This document shows, piece after piece, positions 33,924 to 44,664 of a stretch of DNA of 64,000 nt; position 1 is the stretch's first letter; each line of letters starts with the position of its first letter. Source of the stretch: Halomonas sp. S3-1-1 (lineage in GTDB: Bacteria; Pseudomonadota; Gammaproteobacteria; Pseudomonadales; Halomonadaceae); assembly GCF_023757625.1 (NCBI RefSeq), contig NZ_JALGBZ010000008.1:32467-96466 (forward strand), read 5' to 3'. The translations under genes and the position numbers were made by a program. The notes beneath the pieces are model-generated. The model saw nothing but the letters and a program-made list of their open reading frames with translations. It made no database searches and was not told the origin of the DNA.

Positions 33924-35020
33924 TGGCGTTAGCACGTGTACTGCATGTCGTCGGCCGCATGGACCGTGCGGGGGCAGAAACCATGGTGATGAACCTGTAC
34001 CGTGAAATCGACCGCAGCCGGTTTCAGTTCGATTTCGTCTACTTCACCGATGAGCGCTGCGATTACGATGACGAAATAGAAGAGCTGGGCGGACGTATTC
34101 ATCGAATCAACGCGACTAACCCAGTCTCCCGCTTTTGGAAACTCTATCGTTTGCTATGCAGCGGTGTCTGGAAGACGGTCCATTCACATACGCTTTTCAG
34201 CAGTGGCCTGCACTTGATGGCTGCTCGTATGGCCGGTGTACCTTGCCGGGTCGCACACTCTCACAATACGCAAGATGCCAATAGCGCAAGCCGGGCTGGC
34301 CGGCTTTATCAGCGTGTAGCCAGACGCCTCATTGTCATGTCGGCCACACGTTTCGTCTCCTGTGGCAGGGCGGCCTCGAATTATTTGTTTCCCGGTAGAA
34401 AGGACGTGGTGGTTATCCCGAATGCCGTCGATATCGAGCGGTTTTCACAGGCATCCGGTATAGCGGTGCGCAACGAGCTCAAAATTAATAGCGGGGAGAT
34501 AGTGATCGTGCAGGTGGGACGCTTCATGCCCGTTAAAAATCATGAGCGTTCGATTCTCATTGCGAAGGCACTAAGGCAAAAAGGAGTGGATTTTCAGTTG
34601 CTCCTGGTTGGCACTGGACCTGAACAGGACCGTATTCGGGACCTGATCCTTGAACATCGTCTTGAAAGCCACGTACAAGTGCTCGGTTTGCGAACCGATA
34701 TCCCCGAATTGATGGCGGCTGCAGACGTAATGCTAATGCCATCGCTACACGAAGGCTTCCCAGTAGTATTGGTCGAGGCTCAGGCGGCGGGATTGCCAGC
34801 AGTGGTTTCCAATGCTGTCTCGCCAGAAGTGGAATTGGGCATGGACATGGTGCGTTTTGTCGAGCTTGAGGCTAGCGATGCCGATTGGGCGCAGACAATA
34901 CTGTCCGCGGCGACCGCGGACCATCCTGAAAAGCATGTACGCCACAGGATTCTGGAACAGGCAGGGTTTTCATCCGCGGCGGGTGCGCGCCGGCTCGAAC
35001 AGGTATATAACGCTGCATGA
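33923..35020 (+). CDS. Glycosyltransferase family 4 (EpsF-like)
   Basis: A 365-residue GT-B enzyme. RVLHVVGRMDRAGAETMVMNLYR at the N-terminus and SHNTQD are typical of EpsF/GT4 proteins, and the C-terminal nucleotide-sugar site has the E-x7-E motif in EGFPVVLVEAQAAGLP at about residues 275-290. It adds a sugar of unknown kind. A GTG one codon earlier is also possible, but the ATG at 33923 overlaps the previous stop. Its own stop overlaps the polymerase start (ATGA). Confidence 0.9.
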   Translation: MALARVLHVVGRMDRAGAETMVMNLYREIDRSRFQFDFVYFTDERCDYDDEIEELGGRIHRINATNPVSRFWKLYRLLCSGVWKTVHSHTLFSSGLHLMAARMAGVPCRVAHSHNTQDANSASRAGRLYQRVARRLIVMSATRFVSCGRAASNYLFPGRKDVVVIPNAVDIERFSQASGIAVRNELKINSGEIVIVQVGRFMPVKNHERSILIAKALRQKGVDFQLLLVGTGPEQDRIRDLILEHRLESHVQVLGLRTDIPELMAAADVMLMPSLHEGFPVVLVEAQAAGLPAVVSNAVSPEVELGMDMVRFVELEASDADWAQTILSAATADHPEKHVRHRILEQAGFSSAAGARRLEQVYNAA

Positions 35021-36081
35021 TTGCGTATTTGCTGCTACTGATATTCGTCACTATTAACACCTGCGTATGGCGGCGCGCAGGAAGCTCCGGTGTGCGTCGG
35101 CTGGGCCTTTTTTTTACCGGCACCGCACTGGTGTTATTCGCGGGGCTGCGTAATAGGCGAGTCGGTACGGATACCGGTACTTATATACGTCATTTTTACG
35201 AAAGCGATAGCTTTGATATCGTTATTGAGCGACAGGATACCGGCTACTACCTGCTGTCCTGGATTGCCAGAACGCTCTCCGAGTCCTACTCGATGCTGCT
35301 GGTCCTGATCGCGCTCATCGTTGTCAGTTGTTATCTAACAACTATTACACGCCTGGTGAAGCGTTATGAAACCGGGGTCTACCTTTTCGTAACCTTGGGC
35401 ACCTACACCTTTTTTTTCAACGGCGCGCGTCAAGGTATTGCCGCAGCGATCTGTTTTCTTGCTATTCCATTTTTACTTGAGCGGCGCCTGTGGCCCTACA
35501 TAGCGTTGGTGGCATTCGCTGCGCTGTTCCATAGAACCGCTCTGATTGCGTTGCCTCTTTACTGGCTAGCTACGACACAGGTGCGCTGGCAGCGGCTGGC
35601 CATTCTCGGATTCACTACCGTGATAGCGGTCGCTTTTTTGAGCGTATTTGTTGGGTTGGCATCGGAGCTTCTTAGTGACCGATTTTCTACCTATGCAGAA
35701 GCGGGAGAGGGGGGAGGCGAAGTCACGGTGGCTTTCCTGTTCGGACAAGGTGTCATGCTCTATATCTTTAAGCGCTATGTTCCCGATCCTAACGGATGGT
35801 ACGCACGGTTGCTCAATATCTACTTGATTGGTCTGGTCCCGACGCTGGCCTCGACCCTGTCGAGCGTTAATCCATCGGGAGTACTGCGACTGCATTTGTA
35901 TTTTAGCTCTATGTCGATACTTTTATGGCCCATGGTGTTTCAGCAGCTTGGCACCACAACGACGCGCATTCTTTTGGCAATGGGGTTTTTGTGCGTCACC
36001 GCTATGTACTTCGTCCTAACGACGTCCACGTTTAGCAATCTTTCTCCTTACTCCTTCAATATGGATATCTTTGCATGGTAG
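35017..36081 (+). CDS. EpsG-family (Wzy-like) polysaccharide polymerase
   Basis: A 354-residue membrane protein with about nine to ten helices. The EpsG signature GLRNRRVGTDTGTYIRHF is at about residues 44-61, followed by TFFFNGARQGIAAAICFLA and the FHRTALIALP motif near residue 170. Such proteins polymerise lipid-linked repeat units on the periplasmic side (Wzy role). It overlaps both neighbours (ATGA before, 7 bp after). Confidence 0.87.
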   Translation: MIAYLLLLIFVTINTCVWRRAGSSGVRRLGLFFTGTALVLFAGLRNRRVGTDTGTYIRHFYESDSFDIVIERQDTGYYLLSWIARTLSESYSMLLVLIALIVVSCYLTTITRLVKRYETGVYLFVTLGTYTFFFNGARQGIAAAICFLAIPFLLERRLWPYIALVAFAALFHRTALIALPLYWLATTQVRWQRLAILGFTTVIAVAFLSVFVGLASELLSDRFSTYAEAGEGGGEVTVAFLFGQGVMLYIFKRYVPDPNGWYARLLNIYLIGLVPTLASTLSSVNPSGVLRLHLYFSSMSILLWPMVFQQLGTTTTRILLAMGFLCVTAMYFVLTTSTFSNLSPYSFNMDIFAW

Positions 36082-37001
36082 ATAAAGCGCTGCCTCCAGT
36101 ATCGATAGGGCTTCCTTTTTACAATTCAGAGCAGTTTCTGCTCGATGCCATCAAGTCGGTCTTTGCACAGACTCACCAGGAGTGGGAGCTTATCCTCGTC
36201 GACGATGGTTCTACCGATAAGTCGCTCGATATCGCTCGTTCTATCGACGATCCGCGCGTTCGTGTCTACTCGGACGGAAAAAATAAAAGGCTGGCAACCA
36301 GACTGAATGAAATCAATTCTCTAGCGAAATACGATATTGTCGCAAGAATGGATGCAGACGATCTCATGGATACGGATCGTATCCGAAAGCAGCTCGAATG
36401 TTTAACGGAACACCCTGAGCTTGATCTGGTGGGAACGGGCGTATGTTCATTGACCGATGACGGGGAGCCTGTCGGTATTCGCTGTGTTTCTCCAAACCAC
36501 CATATAACAGAAAAGGCGCTTTTAGCGGGGCAGGCGGGTATCGTTCATGCATCGATTCTCGGGCGTAAAGAGTGGTTTATGCGAAACCGATACCGAGAAG
36601 ATCTCCCCAAGTCGCAGGATACCAATCTATGGATACGCTCATTTTCGCAAGATGATTTAAACATCGCTATCATTCCCGAGCCTCTTTATTACTATCGGGA
36701 GGATGGCAATGTCACCGCCAATAAGTTATTGCTTGCCTATCGGGTAGGGCGTATCTCAATACGTGAAGATGCCAAGGGGCGGTTTACGAACAGGGTGCGT
36801 ACTAAAGGGCTAATGGCACTGTATGCCAAGTCAAGCGCTGTGACGTTGCTGAACTGGTTGGGAAAGATGGACGTCATTCGGCGCCGGCGAAATCAGCAGG
36901 GCATTGAAGCAGCAGAAAAAGCGAAAGTTCTGGGTGAAATTCAGACCGTTCAAGCGTTGCAACTTCCTGTCAATCAAGCGCACATGGCCGAAAAATCATG
37001 A
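36075..37001 (+). CDS. Glycosyltransferase family 2
   Basis: A 308-residue GT2 enzyme: VSIGLPFYNSEQFLLDAIKSV, LVDDGSTDKS and the metal-binding ARMDADD at about residues 93-99, then LVGTGVCSL and a late YYYREDGNVTANK. It belongs to the group often annotated as exopolysaccharide GT2 in Wzy-type loci. Donor and acceptor are unknown. It overlaps the polymerase gene and its stop overlaps the next start (ATGA). Confidence 0.9.
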   Translation: MVDKALPPVSIGLPFYNSEQFLLDAIKSVFAQTHQEWELILVDDGSTDKSLDIARSIDDPRVRVYSDGKNKRLATRLNEINSLAKYDIVARMDADDLMDTDRIRKQLECLTEHPELDLVGTGVCSLTDDGEPVGIRCVSPNHHITEKALLAGQAGIVHASILGRKEWFMRNRYREDLPKSQDTNLWIRSFSQDDLNIAIIPEPLYYYREDGNVTANKLLLAYRVGRISIREDAKGRFTNRVRTKGLMALYAKSSAVTLLNWLGKMDVIRRRRNQQGIEAAEKAKVLGEIQTVQALQLPVNQAHMAEKS

Positions 37002-38131
37002 AGCGTCTCTGTTTGGTGGTGACGGACGCGATATCATTTAACGTACTGTATCGTGGGCAGCTCGAACATTTGAAGGCGCAAGGCTTTCAGCTCACGCTTT
37101 TATGCGGCGGGTCCGCCGATGAAATCGAGCTGCTTCGGCGGCGTGACGTTGGGAAGGTCGTGCCTATCAAAATGGTGCGCCCTCCGCGGATAGGAGCAGA
37201 TTTGGCCGCTCTGCTCCAACTGCTGTTTCATTTTTTACGCTTTCGTTACGACATGGTTCTCGTGGCCACTCCCAAAGCAATTCTGCTTGGCTCGATAACG
37301 GCCTGGTTGACGCGTCAATCTCGACGCGTGGTGTTTTTCAAAGGCCGGGTATATGAGAATTTTTCGGGTTTTTCCCGATCGCTGTATTTAACCTTCGATC
37401 GTATCGCCGTATTTTGCGCCCACGAGGTGCTTTTCGTATCGCGCTCCTTGATGGCCGAGTACCGCCATGCCGGCGATTTTTTCACCCGCAAGGGGTGCGT
37501 CCTGGGTGGCGGCTCCAGCAACGGTGTAAATGCTGATCATTTTGATCCGGAAAACGTTAGTAATGATACATTGCAGGAACTAAAAAAATCGCTCGGCATT
37601 GAGCCAGATGCGTTCGTTGTGCTCACGGTTGGCCGCATCTCGATGGAGAAAGGGCTGGCCGAAATGGAGGCGTTAACAAAACGCGCCGCGCAGTCGAACG
37701 AGAATATCCGCTTTGTGATGGTCGGGCCCATTGAGGCGGGCTGTGAGTCAGTGTTAACGCGTATCCAAACGATCGGTAATGTGAGCCATGTAGGATTCAC
37801 AGACGATGTTTCTGCGTATTTTGCCATCGCGAACGTACATCTGTTTCTTACGCACCGAGAAGGGTTTGGCAACGTCGCAATCGAAGCGGCGGCCATGGGC
37901 GTCCCTACGGTTGGTTTCGATGTGGTAGGCGTGCGCGATAGCGTTGCAGAGGGCGTAAGCGGAGTGCGTGTTCCTTTTGGTGACGTTGAAGCTGTTTGGC
38001 AACATATCGAGCGCATGCGGCTTAATCCAAAAGAGACCGAGCAAATTTACTCGAACGCACGGCAGTGGGCATTGGAAAACTTCGACCAGCATCGCGTTTG
38101 GGAGTTGTTTGAACGCTACTGTTTGCGTTGA
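36998..38131 (+). CDS. Glycosyltransferase family 4, PglA/CapM-like
   Basis: A 377-residue GT-B enzyme. The segments VFFKGRVYENFSG, LFVSRSLMAEY and LGGGSSNGVNADHF are typical of the PglA/CapM group, and EGFGNVAIEAAAMGVPTVGFD carries the E-x7-E motif at about residues 288-296. PglA adds the second sugar to undecaprenyl-linked bacillosamine; the PglC-, PglD- and PglE-like genes directly downstream support the same position here, though the donor is not shown. Confidence 0.88.
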   Translation: MKRLCLVVTDAISFNVLYRGQLEHLKAQGFQLTLLCGGSADEIELLRRRDVGKVVPIKMVRPPRIGADLAALLQLLFHFLRFRYDMVLVATPKAILLGSITAWLTRQSRRVVFFKGRVYENFSGFSRSLYLTFDRIAVFCAHEVLFVSRSLMAEYRHAGDFFTRKGCVLGGGSSNGVNADHFDPENVSNDTLQELKKSLGIEPDAFVVLTVGRISMEKGLAEMEALTKRAAQSNENIRFVMVGPIEAGCESVLTRIQTIGNVSHVGFTDDVSAYFAIANVHLFLTHREGFGNVAIEAAAMGVPTVGFDVVGVRDSVAEGVSGVRVPFGDVEAVWQHIERMRLNPKETEQIYSNARQWALENFDQHRVWELFERYCLR

Positions 38132-38326
38132 TCCGGGGCCCTCGTTCGGCTGATCAGTGGCTTTGCAAGCGAAAAGACGTGTGGCATCAAATCACTATCT
38201 TTGGAACCGTTTTAAAAGCCCTAACCTTGCTCGATTTCGTTCGGACCGTGTTACGCAGGGCGACGCTCGAAACGAATAGCCGCGTTGGCGAATTATCATC
38301 TTCATTTATATACGTTGGGTTTACCA
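38132..38326. other. 195-bp gap before the initiating transferase
   Basis: No supported gene; frames here are short and lack homology. The gap breaks the otherwise overlapping gene chain from the flippase to the GT4, so an internal promoter for the pglC-pglD-pglE-galE part is possible. I see no clear promoter boxes. Confidence 0.5.
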
Positions 38327-38920
38327 ATGAAACGACTGTTTGATTTCCTCGTGTCTCTGCTCGCCCTGAGCTTGCTTTCTCCCGTGCTTTTGGTGGTGGC
38401 GTTGCTGGTTCGTGGCAAGCTGGGTTCCCCCGTTCTGTTTCGCCAGATTCGTCCGGGCCTCCATGGAAAACCGTTTGAGATGGTTAAATTCCGTACCATG
38501 AAAGATGCGTATGATGCTCAGGGTCACCCGCTACCGGATGATCTGCGCCTGACTCGTTTTGGTAATTTTCTACGTGCCACTAGTCTGGACGAGCTGCCGG
38601 AGCTTTGGAATGTGCTCAAGGGCGATATGAGTCTGGTCGGTCCTCGGCCGCTTTTAATGGAGTATTTGCCGCTTTACAGCGCCGAGCAATACCGGCGTCA
38701 TGAAGCGCGACCCGGCGTAACCGGTTGGGCACAGATTAACGGCCGTAATGCTATTTCCTGGGACGACAAGTTCAAGCTGGACGTGTGGTATGTAGACAAC
38801 CACTCTCTTTGGCTCGATTTGAAAATTCTGATGCTTACTGTGAAAAAGGTGCTGGTGAGAGATGGCATCAGCGCAGAAGGTGAAGCGACCATGACCAAAT
38901 TCACGGGAAGTGGCAAATGA
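38327..38920 (+). CDS. pglC: PglC-type initiating phosphoglycosyl transferase
   Basis: A 197-residue monotopic sugar-1-phosphate transferase, the short PglC form without the extra helices of WcaJ. It has the re-entrant N-terminal helix ([21 protein letters not shown]), [47 protein letters not shown] with the catalytic Asp-Glu pair, and [22 protein letters not shown]. It would load the first sugar, probably diNAc-bacillosamine phosphate, onto undecaprenyl phosphate. The ATG at 38327 matches the family start. Its stop overlaps the acetyltransferase start (ATGA). Confidence 0.92.
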   Translation: MKRLFDFLVSLLALSLLSPVLLVVALLVRGKLGSPVLFRQIRPGLHGKPFEMVKFRTMKDAYDAQGHPLPDDLRLTRFGNFLRATSLDELPELWNVLKGDMSLVGPRPLLMEYLPLYSAEQYRRHEARPGVTGWAQINGRNAISWDDKFKLDVWYVDNHSLWLDLKILMLTVKKVLVRDGISAEGEATMTKFTGSGK

Positions 38921-39540
38921 AGCGCTTGGCCATTTTGGGCGCCAGCGGCCACGGTAAAGTCGTTGCGGAGACGGCGTCCCTATGCGGCTGGCAGCACATA
39001 CTCTTCTTCGATGATGCCTGGCCGAGCTTGCAAAGTAACGGTCTTTGGCCCGTTATTGGCGATACCCGGGCATTATTGGAGCAGTTGCACGATTTCGATG
39101 GCGTCATCGTAGGTATCGGCAATAATCACGTGCGGTTGAAAAAAACGCGAGACCTCAAGGCCCTCGATGCTCCCTTGATAACGCTCGTCCACCCCTCGGC
39201 TTATGTCAGTAGCACTGTGGCGTTGGGTGCAGGTAGCGTCATATTTGCAGGAGCCGTCATACAAATCGATAGCCGTGTGGGCGAGGCGTGCGTGGTCAAC
39301 ACGCGAGCCAGTATTGATCACGACTGCCTCCTGCACGACGGCTCACACGTGTGCCCTAGTGCTTCATTAGCCGGCGCTGTCACGGTTGGCGAAGCCAGCT
39401 GGATAGGCATTGGCGCAAGCGTGATACAGCTGTTGAATATTGGCCATAACGTTACCGTAGGAGCAGGGGCCGTCGTTGTCTCTGATATTTCAAATGGCCA
39501 AACGGTAATTGGCGTGCCTGCCCGACCCGTGATTCGATGA
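38917..39540 (+). CDS. pglD: PglD-type UDP-4-amino-sugar N-acetyltransferase
   Basis: A 207-residue protein with an N-terminal Rossmann-like domain ([15 protein letters not shown]) and a C-terminal left-handed beta-helix made of hexapeptide repeats (from about residue 88). [10 protein letters not shown] holds the catalytic histidine region, and GAGAVVVSD with VIGVPARPV ends the protein. It acetylates the 4-amino group of UDP-4-amino-4,6-dideoxy-GlcNAc. It is coupled to pglC before it and 45 bp from pglE. Confidence 0.9.
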   Translation: MKRLAILGASGHGKVVAETASLCGWQHILFFDDAWPSLQSNGLWPVIGDTRALLEQLHDFDGVIVGIGNNHVRLKKTRDLKALDAPLITLVHPSAYVSSTVALGAGSVIFAGAVIQIDSRVGEACVVNTRASIDHDCLLHDGSHVCPSASLAGAVTVGEASWIGIGASVIQLLNIGHNVTVGAGAVVVSDISNGQTVIGVPARPVIR

Positions 39541-39585
39541 GTCGCTCTTCCCCTTCATTCAATTATTTTAAAATCAGGTGATCGC

Positions 39586-40791
39586 ATGCTAAGTGGCCCT
39601 TTTTCTCCATGGCCCTCCTTTTCCGAGGAAGAGTCTCAAGCGGTGCAGCGTGTCCTGCTCTCCAACCGTGTTAACTACTGGACAGGCCAGGAAGGTCGTC
39701 AGTTCGAACGTGAGTTCGCTCAGTTTGCCAACTGTGGATACGCGATTGCAGTTTCCAATGGCACGACAGCCCTGGATTTGGCGTTAAAGGGATTAAGTAT
39801 TGGTGAGGGAGAAGGGCGAGGTAAGGATGAGGTAATTACCACATCGCGTACTTTCCTGGCGACGGCTTCAAGTATCGTTACAGCGGGCGCGGTTCCAGTT
39901 TTTGCCGACGTAGACCATGCTTCACAGAATGTTACAGCGATGTCCATCGCCGAAAAGATCACGCCCAATACACGCGCGATCATCGCCGTTCATTTGGCAG
40001 GCTGGCCCTGTGACATGGAGTCCATCATGGCCTTGGCTAACGAGCACGGTTTGCACGTTATCGAGGATTGCGCCCAGGCTCATGGCGCCACGTTCAAAGG
40101 CCAGAGCGTCGGTAGCTTTGGCCACGTCGGCTGCTGGTCGTTTTGTCAGGATAAAATCATGACGACCGGTGGTGAAGGCGGCATGGTCACCACCAACGAA
40201 GAAGCGCTTTGGCGAAAAATGTGGGCCTATAAGGATCACGGTAAAAGTTGGGAAGCGGTTTACGAACGTGAGCACCCGCCCGGCTTTCGTTGGCTACATG
40301 AAAGCTTTGGAACCAACTGGCGGCTGCCGGAAATGCAATCCGCTATCGGCCGTATCCAACTGACCCGCATGCCGGAGTGGAAAGCGGCTCGCCAAGCCAA
40401 TGCCAAGCGGATCTGGCAATCCGCTAGTGAGTCCGATGGGCTACGCGTGCCTTTGGTGCCCGAGTATATCGAGCACGCCGCCTACAAATGCTACGTATTC
40501 GTCGAACCCTCTCAACTCCAACAGGATTGGGACCGTGATCGCATCATGAATGAAATCGTGGATCGCGGCGTGCCATGCTTTTCCGGTTCCTGCTCTGAAG
40601 TCTATTTGGAAAAGGCGTTCGACGGCACGGGCTGGCGGCCTGAAGAACCGCTAACTGTCGCCAGGGAACTGGGTGAAACCAGCTTGATGTTTTTGTGCCA
40701 CCCTACGTTGACGGACAGGGAAATTCAAAAAACCTGTGACACGATTAGCGAAGTAATGAGCCTTGCCACTCAAAAGGGAGCCAACCCATGA
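39586..40791 (+). CDS. pglE: PglE-type PLP-dependent sugar aminotransferase (DegT/DnrJ/EryC1/StrS family)
   Basis: A 401-residue aminotransferase. [11 protein letters not shown] binds the PLP phosphate, [10 protein letters not shown] has the ring-stacking and aspartate region, and Lys190 in [14 protein letters not shown] forms the Schiff base. It fits the conversion of UDP-2-acetamido-2,6-dideoxy-4-hexulose to the 4-amino sugar in the bacillosamine pathway, given the PglC/PglD neighbours and the dehydratase at the end of the locus. Its stop overlaps the galE start (ATGA). Confidence 0.88.
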   Translation: MLSGPFSPWPSFSEEESQAVQRVLLSNRVNYWTGQEGRQFEREFAQFANCGYAIAVSNGTTALDLALKGLSIGEGEGRGKDEVITTSRTFLATASSIVTAGAVPVFADVDHASQNVTAMSIAEKITPNTRAIIAVHLAGWPCDMESIMALANEHGLHVIEDCAQAHGATFKGQSVGSFGHVGCWSFCQDKIMTTGGEGGMVTTNEEALWRKMWAYKDHGKSWEAVYEREHPPGFRWLHESFGTNWRLPEMQSAIGRIQLTRMPEWKAARQANAKRIWQSASESDGLRVPLVPEYIEHAAYKCYVFVEPSQLQQDWDRDRIMNEIVDRGVPCFSGSCSEVYLEKAFDGTGWRPEEPLTVARELGETSLMFLCHPTLTDREIQKTCDTISEVMSLATQKGANP

Positions 40792-41804
40792 CTATCCTTG
40801 TAACCGGTGGGGCGGGATATATTGGTTCGCACACAGCGTTGGCTCTCCTCGAAGCTGGGTACTCTGTCGTCGTACTGGATAATCTTGCCAACGCTTCACG
40901 TCAGTCACTCGCTCGAGTAGAAGCGCTCACCGAAAGTACGCTTACGTTTGTGGAGGGAGATATCCGCGATAGGGGGTTGTTGGATCGCCTGCTGAACGAG
41001 CACGAATTTAGCGCAGTCATCCATTTTGCCGGTCTCAAGGCCGTGGGCGAAAGCGTGAGTCAGCCGCTCGCCTATTACGAAAACAACGTTTCCGGAACCG
41101 TAACGCTTTGTCAGGCCATGCAGGCCGCGGGTGTTTTTAAGCTTGTATTCAGTTCGTCAGCGACGGTATACGGGGACGAGCATCCCATGCCGCTACATGA
41201 AGGGCTTCCTACCGGTAAGCCTACCAATCCGTATGGTCGATCAAAGCTCATGGTCGAAGAAGTCCTTCAGGACCTTGCACACTCTGATACGCGTTGGTCG
41301 GTCGCGCGCTTGCGTTACTTCAATCCGGTAGGTGCGCACGAAAGCGGTCAAATAGGCGAAGACCCTCAGGGGATTCCAAACAACTTATTGCCTTATGTTG
41401 CCCAGGTCGCGGTTGGGCGCCGCGACTGTTTAGCCGTTTACGGCAGTGATTACGCTACCCCGGATGGGACCGGTGTACGCGATTATATTCATGTCATGGA
41501 CCTGGCAGAGGGGCATCTGTGCGCACTGAACACGTTACTGAATAACAAGAATGATTGCTATACGTGGAATCTGGGGACAGGCCAAGGATATTCGGTGTTG
41601 GAAGTTATCGATGCTTTTGAACGCGCATCGGGCGTAACTATTCCTTATCGTATTGAATCCAGGCGGCCCGGTGACGTCGCGACTTGCTGGTCGGATCCCA
41701 CCTTGGCAGAGCGTGAATTGGTATGGAAAGCCAAACGTGATTTAACCACCATGATGGTCGATACCTGGCGCTGGCAACAGAGAAATCCCCAAGGGTATCG
41801 TTAA
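40788..41804 (+). CDS. galE: UDP-glucose 4-epimerase GalE
   Basis: A 338-residue extended SDR. The NAD motif [10 protein letters not shown] is at the N-terminus, the catalytic Tyr149 and Lys153 are in YGRSKLMVE, and the family's [25 protein letters not shown] and [15 protein letters not shown] are present. It makes UDP-galactose (perhaps also UDP-GalNAc) for the repeat unit. GGGAG precedes the ATG, which overlaps the pglE stop. It closes the tightly packed gene chain; 406 non-coding bases follow. Confidence 0.95.
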   Translation: MTILVTGGAGYIGSHTALALLEAGYSVVVLDNLANASRQSLARVEALTESTLTFVEGDIRDRGLLDRLLNEHEFSAVIHFAGLKAVGESVSQPLAYYENNVSGTVTLCQAMQAAGVFKLVFSSSATVYGDEHPMPLHEGLPTGKPTNPYGRSKLMVEEVLQDLAHSDTRWSVARLRYFNPVGAHESGQIGEDPQGIPNNLLPYVAQVAVGRRDCLAVYGSDYATPDGTGVRDYIHVMDLAEGHLCALNTLLNNKNDCYTWNLGTGQGYSVLEVIDAFERASGVTIPYRIESRRPGDVATCWSDPTLAERELVWKAKRDLTTMMVDTWRWQQRNPQGYR

Positions 41805-42210
41805 TACAGCGGGTTAATAAGCGTCAAATCTGCGCTTATCATAAAGGAAGTGTCATGTACTTTTTAATAAGCCAGTGAGCGTGGAATATTTTTTGCTTTT
41901 ATTATTTAGCACCATGGGTCTGCCTGGTAAAAGGTACATATCTAATAAGTCAGGGTAGGCCCTGAGAACTAGAAGTTTGTTGTGACAGGCGTGGGTTTTA
42001 CAGTGTTTTCCTACGCGTTATTTTGCTTACGCTTACATGGTCTTGAATTAGTGTTTTGCCACACTTTTTTAAAAAAGTGTGAAAGCGTTGATGATGTAAA
42101 ATCGAAAGCTTTAAAGAGCTGTAGTGCTCGTGTGGCTGGCGGTTTAGTATTGCCGTATTGGTGAGATATCACTATCTCATTACTCTCATGCTCATTGAAA
42201 GGAAGCGTCC
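41805..42210. other. 406-bp AT-rich gap with a long palindrome
   Basis: No gene is supported. A perfect 22-bp palindrome, arms CACACTTTTTT and AAAAAAGTGTG, lies at 42060-42081, about 130 bp before the next start. The gap probably carries a promoter for the tviB-like gene onward. A GAAAGGAAG ribosome site precedes the GTG at 42211. Confidence 0.6.
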
Positions 42211-43488
42211 GTGCTTAATATTGATAACGTCCATCTGGGGGTCATTGGTCTTGGTTATGTGGGCCTGCCACTGGCCGTCGAGTTTGGTAAAGTCTTACCC
42301 ACAGTAGGGTTCGATATCAATAAGGGGCGCGTTACTGAGTTGCGCGATGGCATAGACCATACTCTAGAGGTCGAGCCCGCGCTGATGGCGGAAGCCAAAC
42401 AGCTTAGCTTTGCCAGCGAGCTCGAAGCACTGCGCGCGTGTAACGTCTATATCGTGACCGTCCCCACGCCGATTGATGCCAGCCGTCAGCCCGACCTCAC
42501 CCCGCTGATTAAAGCCAGCGAAACGCTAGGTCAGGTGATTTCCAAGGGCGACGTGGTGATTTACGAAAGCACCGTGTATCCCGGGGCCACTGAAGAGAAG
42601 TGTATTCCTGTCGTCGAGCGGGTGTCCGGGTTGGTGTATAACCAGGATTTCTTTGCGGGCTATAGCCCGGAAAGGATCAATCCGGGTGACAAGGAGCACC
42701 GCGTCACCACCATTAAAAAGGTCACCTCGGGCTCTACCGCCGAAATCGGAGAGTTCGTCGATGCGCTTTATCGTAAGGTCATCGTGGCTGGAACGCATCT
42801 GGCCAGCAGTATTCGCGTCGCTGAGGCCGCCAAGGTGATCGAAAACACGCAGCGCGACATCAATATTGCCTTGATCAACGAACTGGCGCTGATCTTTAAT
42901 CGACTGGATATTGATACCGAAGAGGTCTTGCAAGCGGCAGGCACGAAGTGGAATTTTCTTCCTTTTCGCCCGGGGTTGGTAGGGGGACACTGTATCGGTG
43001 TGGATCCCTACTACCTCACGCACAAGGCCCAGCAAGTCGGCTATCATCCGGAAATGATTCTGGCAGGGCGCCGTTTGAACGATGCCATGGGTGCCTACGT
43101 GGCAGGCCAGCTGGTCAAGCAAATGATCAAGCGGCGCATTCACGTTGAGGGCGCGCGCGTTCTGGTGCTGGGGTTGACCTTTAAAGAGAACTGCCCTGAC
43201 CTTCGCAACACGCGTGTCGTCGATATTCTAGCCGAGCTGGCCGATTACGGCGTCTGCGTCGATGTGTATGATCCTCAGGTCAATAAAGCGGAAGCCGAAG
43301 CGGAATACGGTATTACTCCCGTCGAGAGCCCCAAGGCGGGTGCTTATGATGCGATGATACTGGCCGTTGCGCACCGGGAGTTTTGTGAGCTGGGCGCGCA
43401 GGGTATTCGTGTCTGGGGTAAGCCTGAGCATGTACTTTACGATTTAAAATACGTGCTGCCAAAACATGACGCCGACCTGCGACTGTAA
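42211..43488 (+). CDS. tviB: UDP-GlcNAc/GalNAc 6-dehydrogenase (TviB/WbpO-like)
   Basis: A protein of 425 residues of the UDP-glucose/GDP-mannose dehydrogenase family. The NAD motif GLGYVG is at residues 13-18, the catalytic Cys261 in [12 protein letters not shown], and [14 protein letters not shown] and [12 protein letters not shown] mark the TviB/VipA group that oxidises N-acetylhexosamines to uronic acids. The start is a GTG with a clear GAAAGGAAG site; no ATG lies nearby in frame. With the next gene it would give UDP-GalNAcA. The symbol is by similarity to the Vi-antigen genes. Confidence 0.9.
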   Translation: MLNIDNVHLGVIGLGYVGLPLAVEFGKVLPTVGFDINKGRVTELRDGIDHTLEVEPALMAEAKQLSFASELEALRACNVYIVTVPTPIDASRQPDLTPLIKASETLGQVISKGDVVIYESTVYPGATEEKCIPVVERVSGLVYNQDFFAGYSPERINPGDKEHRVTTIKKVTSGSTAEIGEFVDALYRKVIVAGTHLASSIRVAEAAKVIENTQRDINIALINELALIFNRLDIDTEEVLQAAGTKWNFLPFRPGLVGGHCIGVDPYYLTHKAQQVGYHPEMILAGRRLNDAMGAYVAGQLVKQMIKRRIHVEGARVLVLGLTFKENCPDLRNTRVVDILAELADYGVCVDVYDPQVNKAEAEAEYGITPVESPKAGAYDAMILAVAHREFCELGAQGIRVWGKPEHVLYDLKYVLPKHDADLRL

Positions 43489-43536
43489 GTCGAGCGCTTC
43501 GATGTAAAACGATTTCACCACGTATCAAGGAATGTA

Positions 43537-44574
43537 ATGAGTCGAATTGTATCGCTCCAGGCCGAGCTGAAGGCCACTCCTCGTACCTGGCTTGTGACCG
43601 GTTGTGCCGGTTTCATTGGCAGTAATCTAATCGAAGCGCTTTTGAAACTCGATCAACGCGTGGTGGGATTGGATAACTTCGCCACCGGTTTTCAGGCAAA
43701 TCTGGATGAGGTGCGTTCTCTGGTAAGCGCCGAGCAGTGGGCACGCTTTAGCTTTATCGAAGGAGACATTCGCGATCCCGATACCTGTCGCGCGGCCATG
43801 CAGGTCGATGGGCAGTCGGTCGATCACGTATTGCATCAGGCCGCGCTTGGCTCCGTGCCGCGCTCGATTGAGGACCCGCTCGCGACCAACGCGGCTAACA
43901 TCACGGGTAATCTGAACATGCTGGTGGCGGCCAAGGACGCCGAAGTAAGAAGTTTTGTATATGCAGCATCGAGCTCTACCTATGGCGATCATCCAGCGCT
44001 ACCCAAGGTGGAAGAGTGCATAGGCAAACCGCTATCACCGTATGCCGTTACCAAGGTAGTGAATGAGATGTATGCTGATGTGTTCGCTCGCACCTACAAT
44101 TTTAAAGCCACTGGTCTGCGCTACTTCAACGTTTTTGGAAAACGGCAAAACCCCAATGGAGCCTATGCAGCGGTCATTCCCAAATGGGCCGGCGCCATGT
44201 TGCAGGATGAAACACTTTTCATTAACGGCGATGGCGAAACCAGTCGTGATTTCTGCTATATCGCTAACGCCGTGCAGGCCAACCTGCTGGCGGCGACCGC
44301 GGAAGACGAAGCGCAGGGCGAAGTGTATAACGTAGCCGTGAGTGGCCGCACAACGTTAAATCTATTGTTCGAATACTTGCGCAACGGGCTAGCTGAGCAG
44401 GGTGTCAGTTATACACAAGACCCGACGTATCGGGATTTCCGAGCAGGTGACGTGCGCCATTCTCAAGCGGATATCACCAAGGCAGCTCGCTTGTTGGGCT
44501 ATGCGCCCAGCCACACCATCGTCGACGGTATTGGCGAAGCCATGCCCTGGTATCTGAACTATTTTCAGCAATAG
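43537..44574 (+). CDS. tviC: UDP-N-acetylglucosamine(uronate) 4-epimerase (TviC/WbpP-like)
   Basis: A 345-residue extended SDR with [10 protein letters not shown] near residue 21 and the catalytic Tyr169/Lys173 in SPYAVTK. The order [15 protein letters not shown] and [21 protein letters not shown] is characteristic of WbpP/TviC, which accept N-acetylated substrates. The N-terminal ~15 residues before the fold are also family-like. It pairs with the dehydrogenase 48 bp upstream, so the polymer probably contains GalNAcA. AAGGAATGTA precedes the ATG. Confidence 0.92.
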   Translation: MSRIVSLQAELKATPRTWLVTGCAGFIGSNLIEALLKLDQRVVGLDNFATGFQANLDEVRSLVSAEQWARFSFIEGDIRDPDTCRAAMQVDGQSVDHVLHQAALGSVPRSIEDPLATNAANITGNLNMLVAAKDAEVRSFVYAASSSTYGDHPALPKVEECIGKPLSPYAVTKVVNEMYADVFARTYNFKATGLRYFNVFGKRQNPNGAYAAVIPKWAGAMLQDETLFINGDGETSRDFCYIANAVQANLLAATAEDEAQGEVYNVAVSGRTTLNLLFEYLRNGLAEQGVSYTQDPTYRDFRAGDVRHSQADITKAARLLGYAPSHTIVDGIGEAMPWYLNYFQQ

Positions 44575-44664
44575 AGTGCCATGGCGACTTAAATTGCTTG
44601 AAAGTATCGAAGGCCATCCGTTTGAAGCTCGCAGCGGTGGGTGCCCTTTGAATAGAAAGCGCCA

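Noticed and set aside
41982..42164. 60-residue plus frame in the galE-tviB gap
   Set aside because: It is a non-ATG start in AT-rich DNA, spans the palindrome, and shows no family features.
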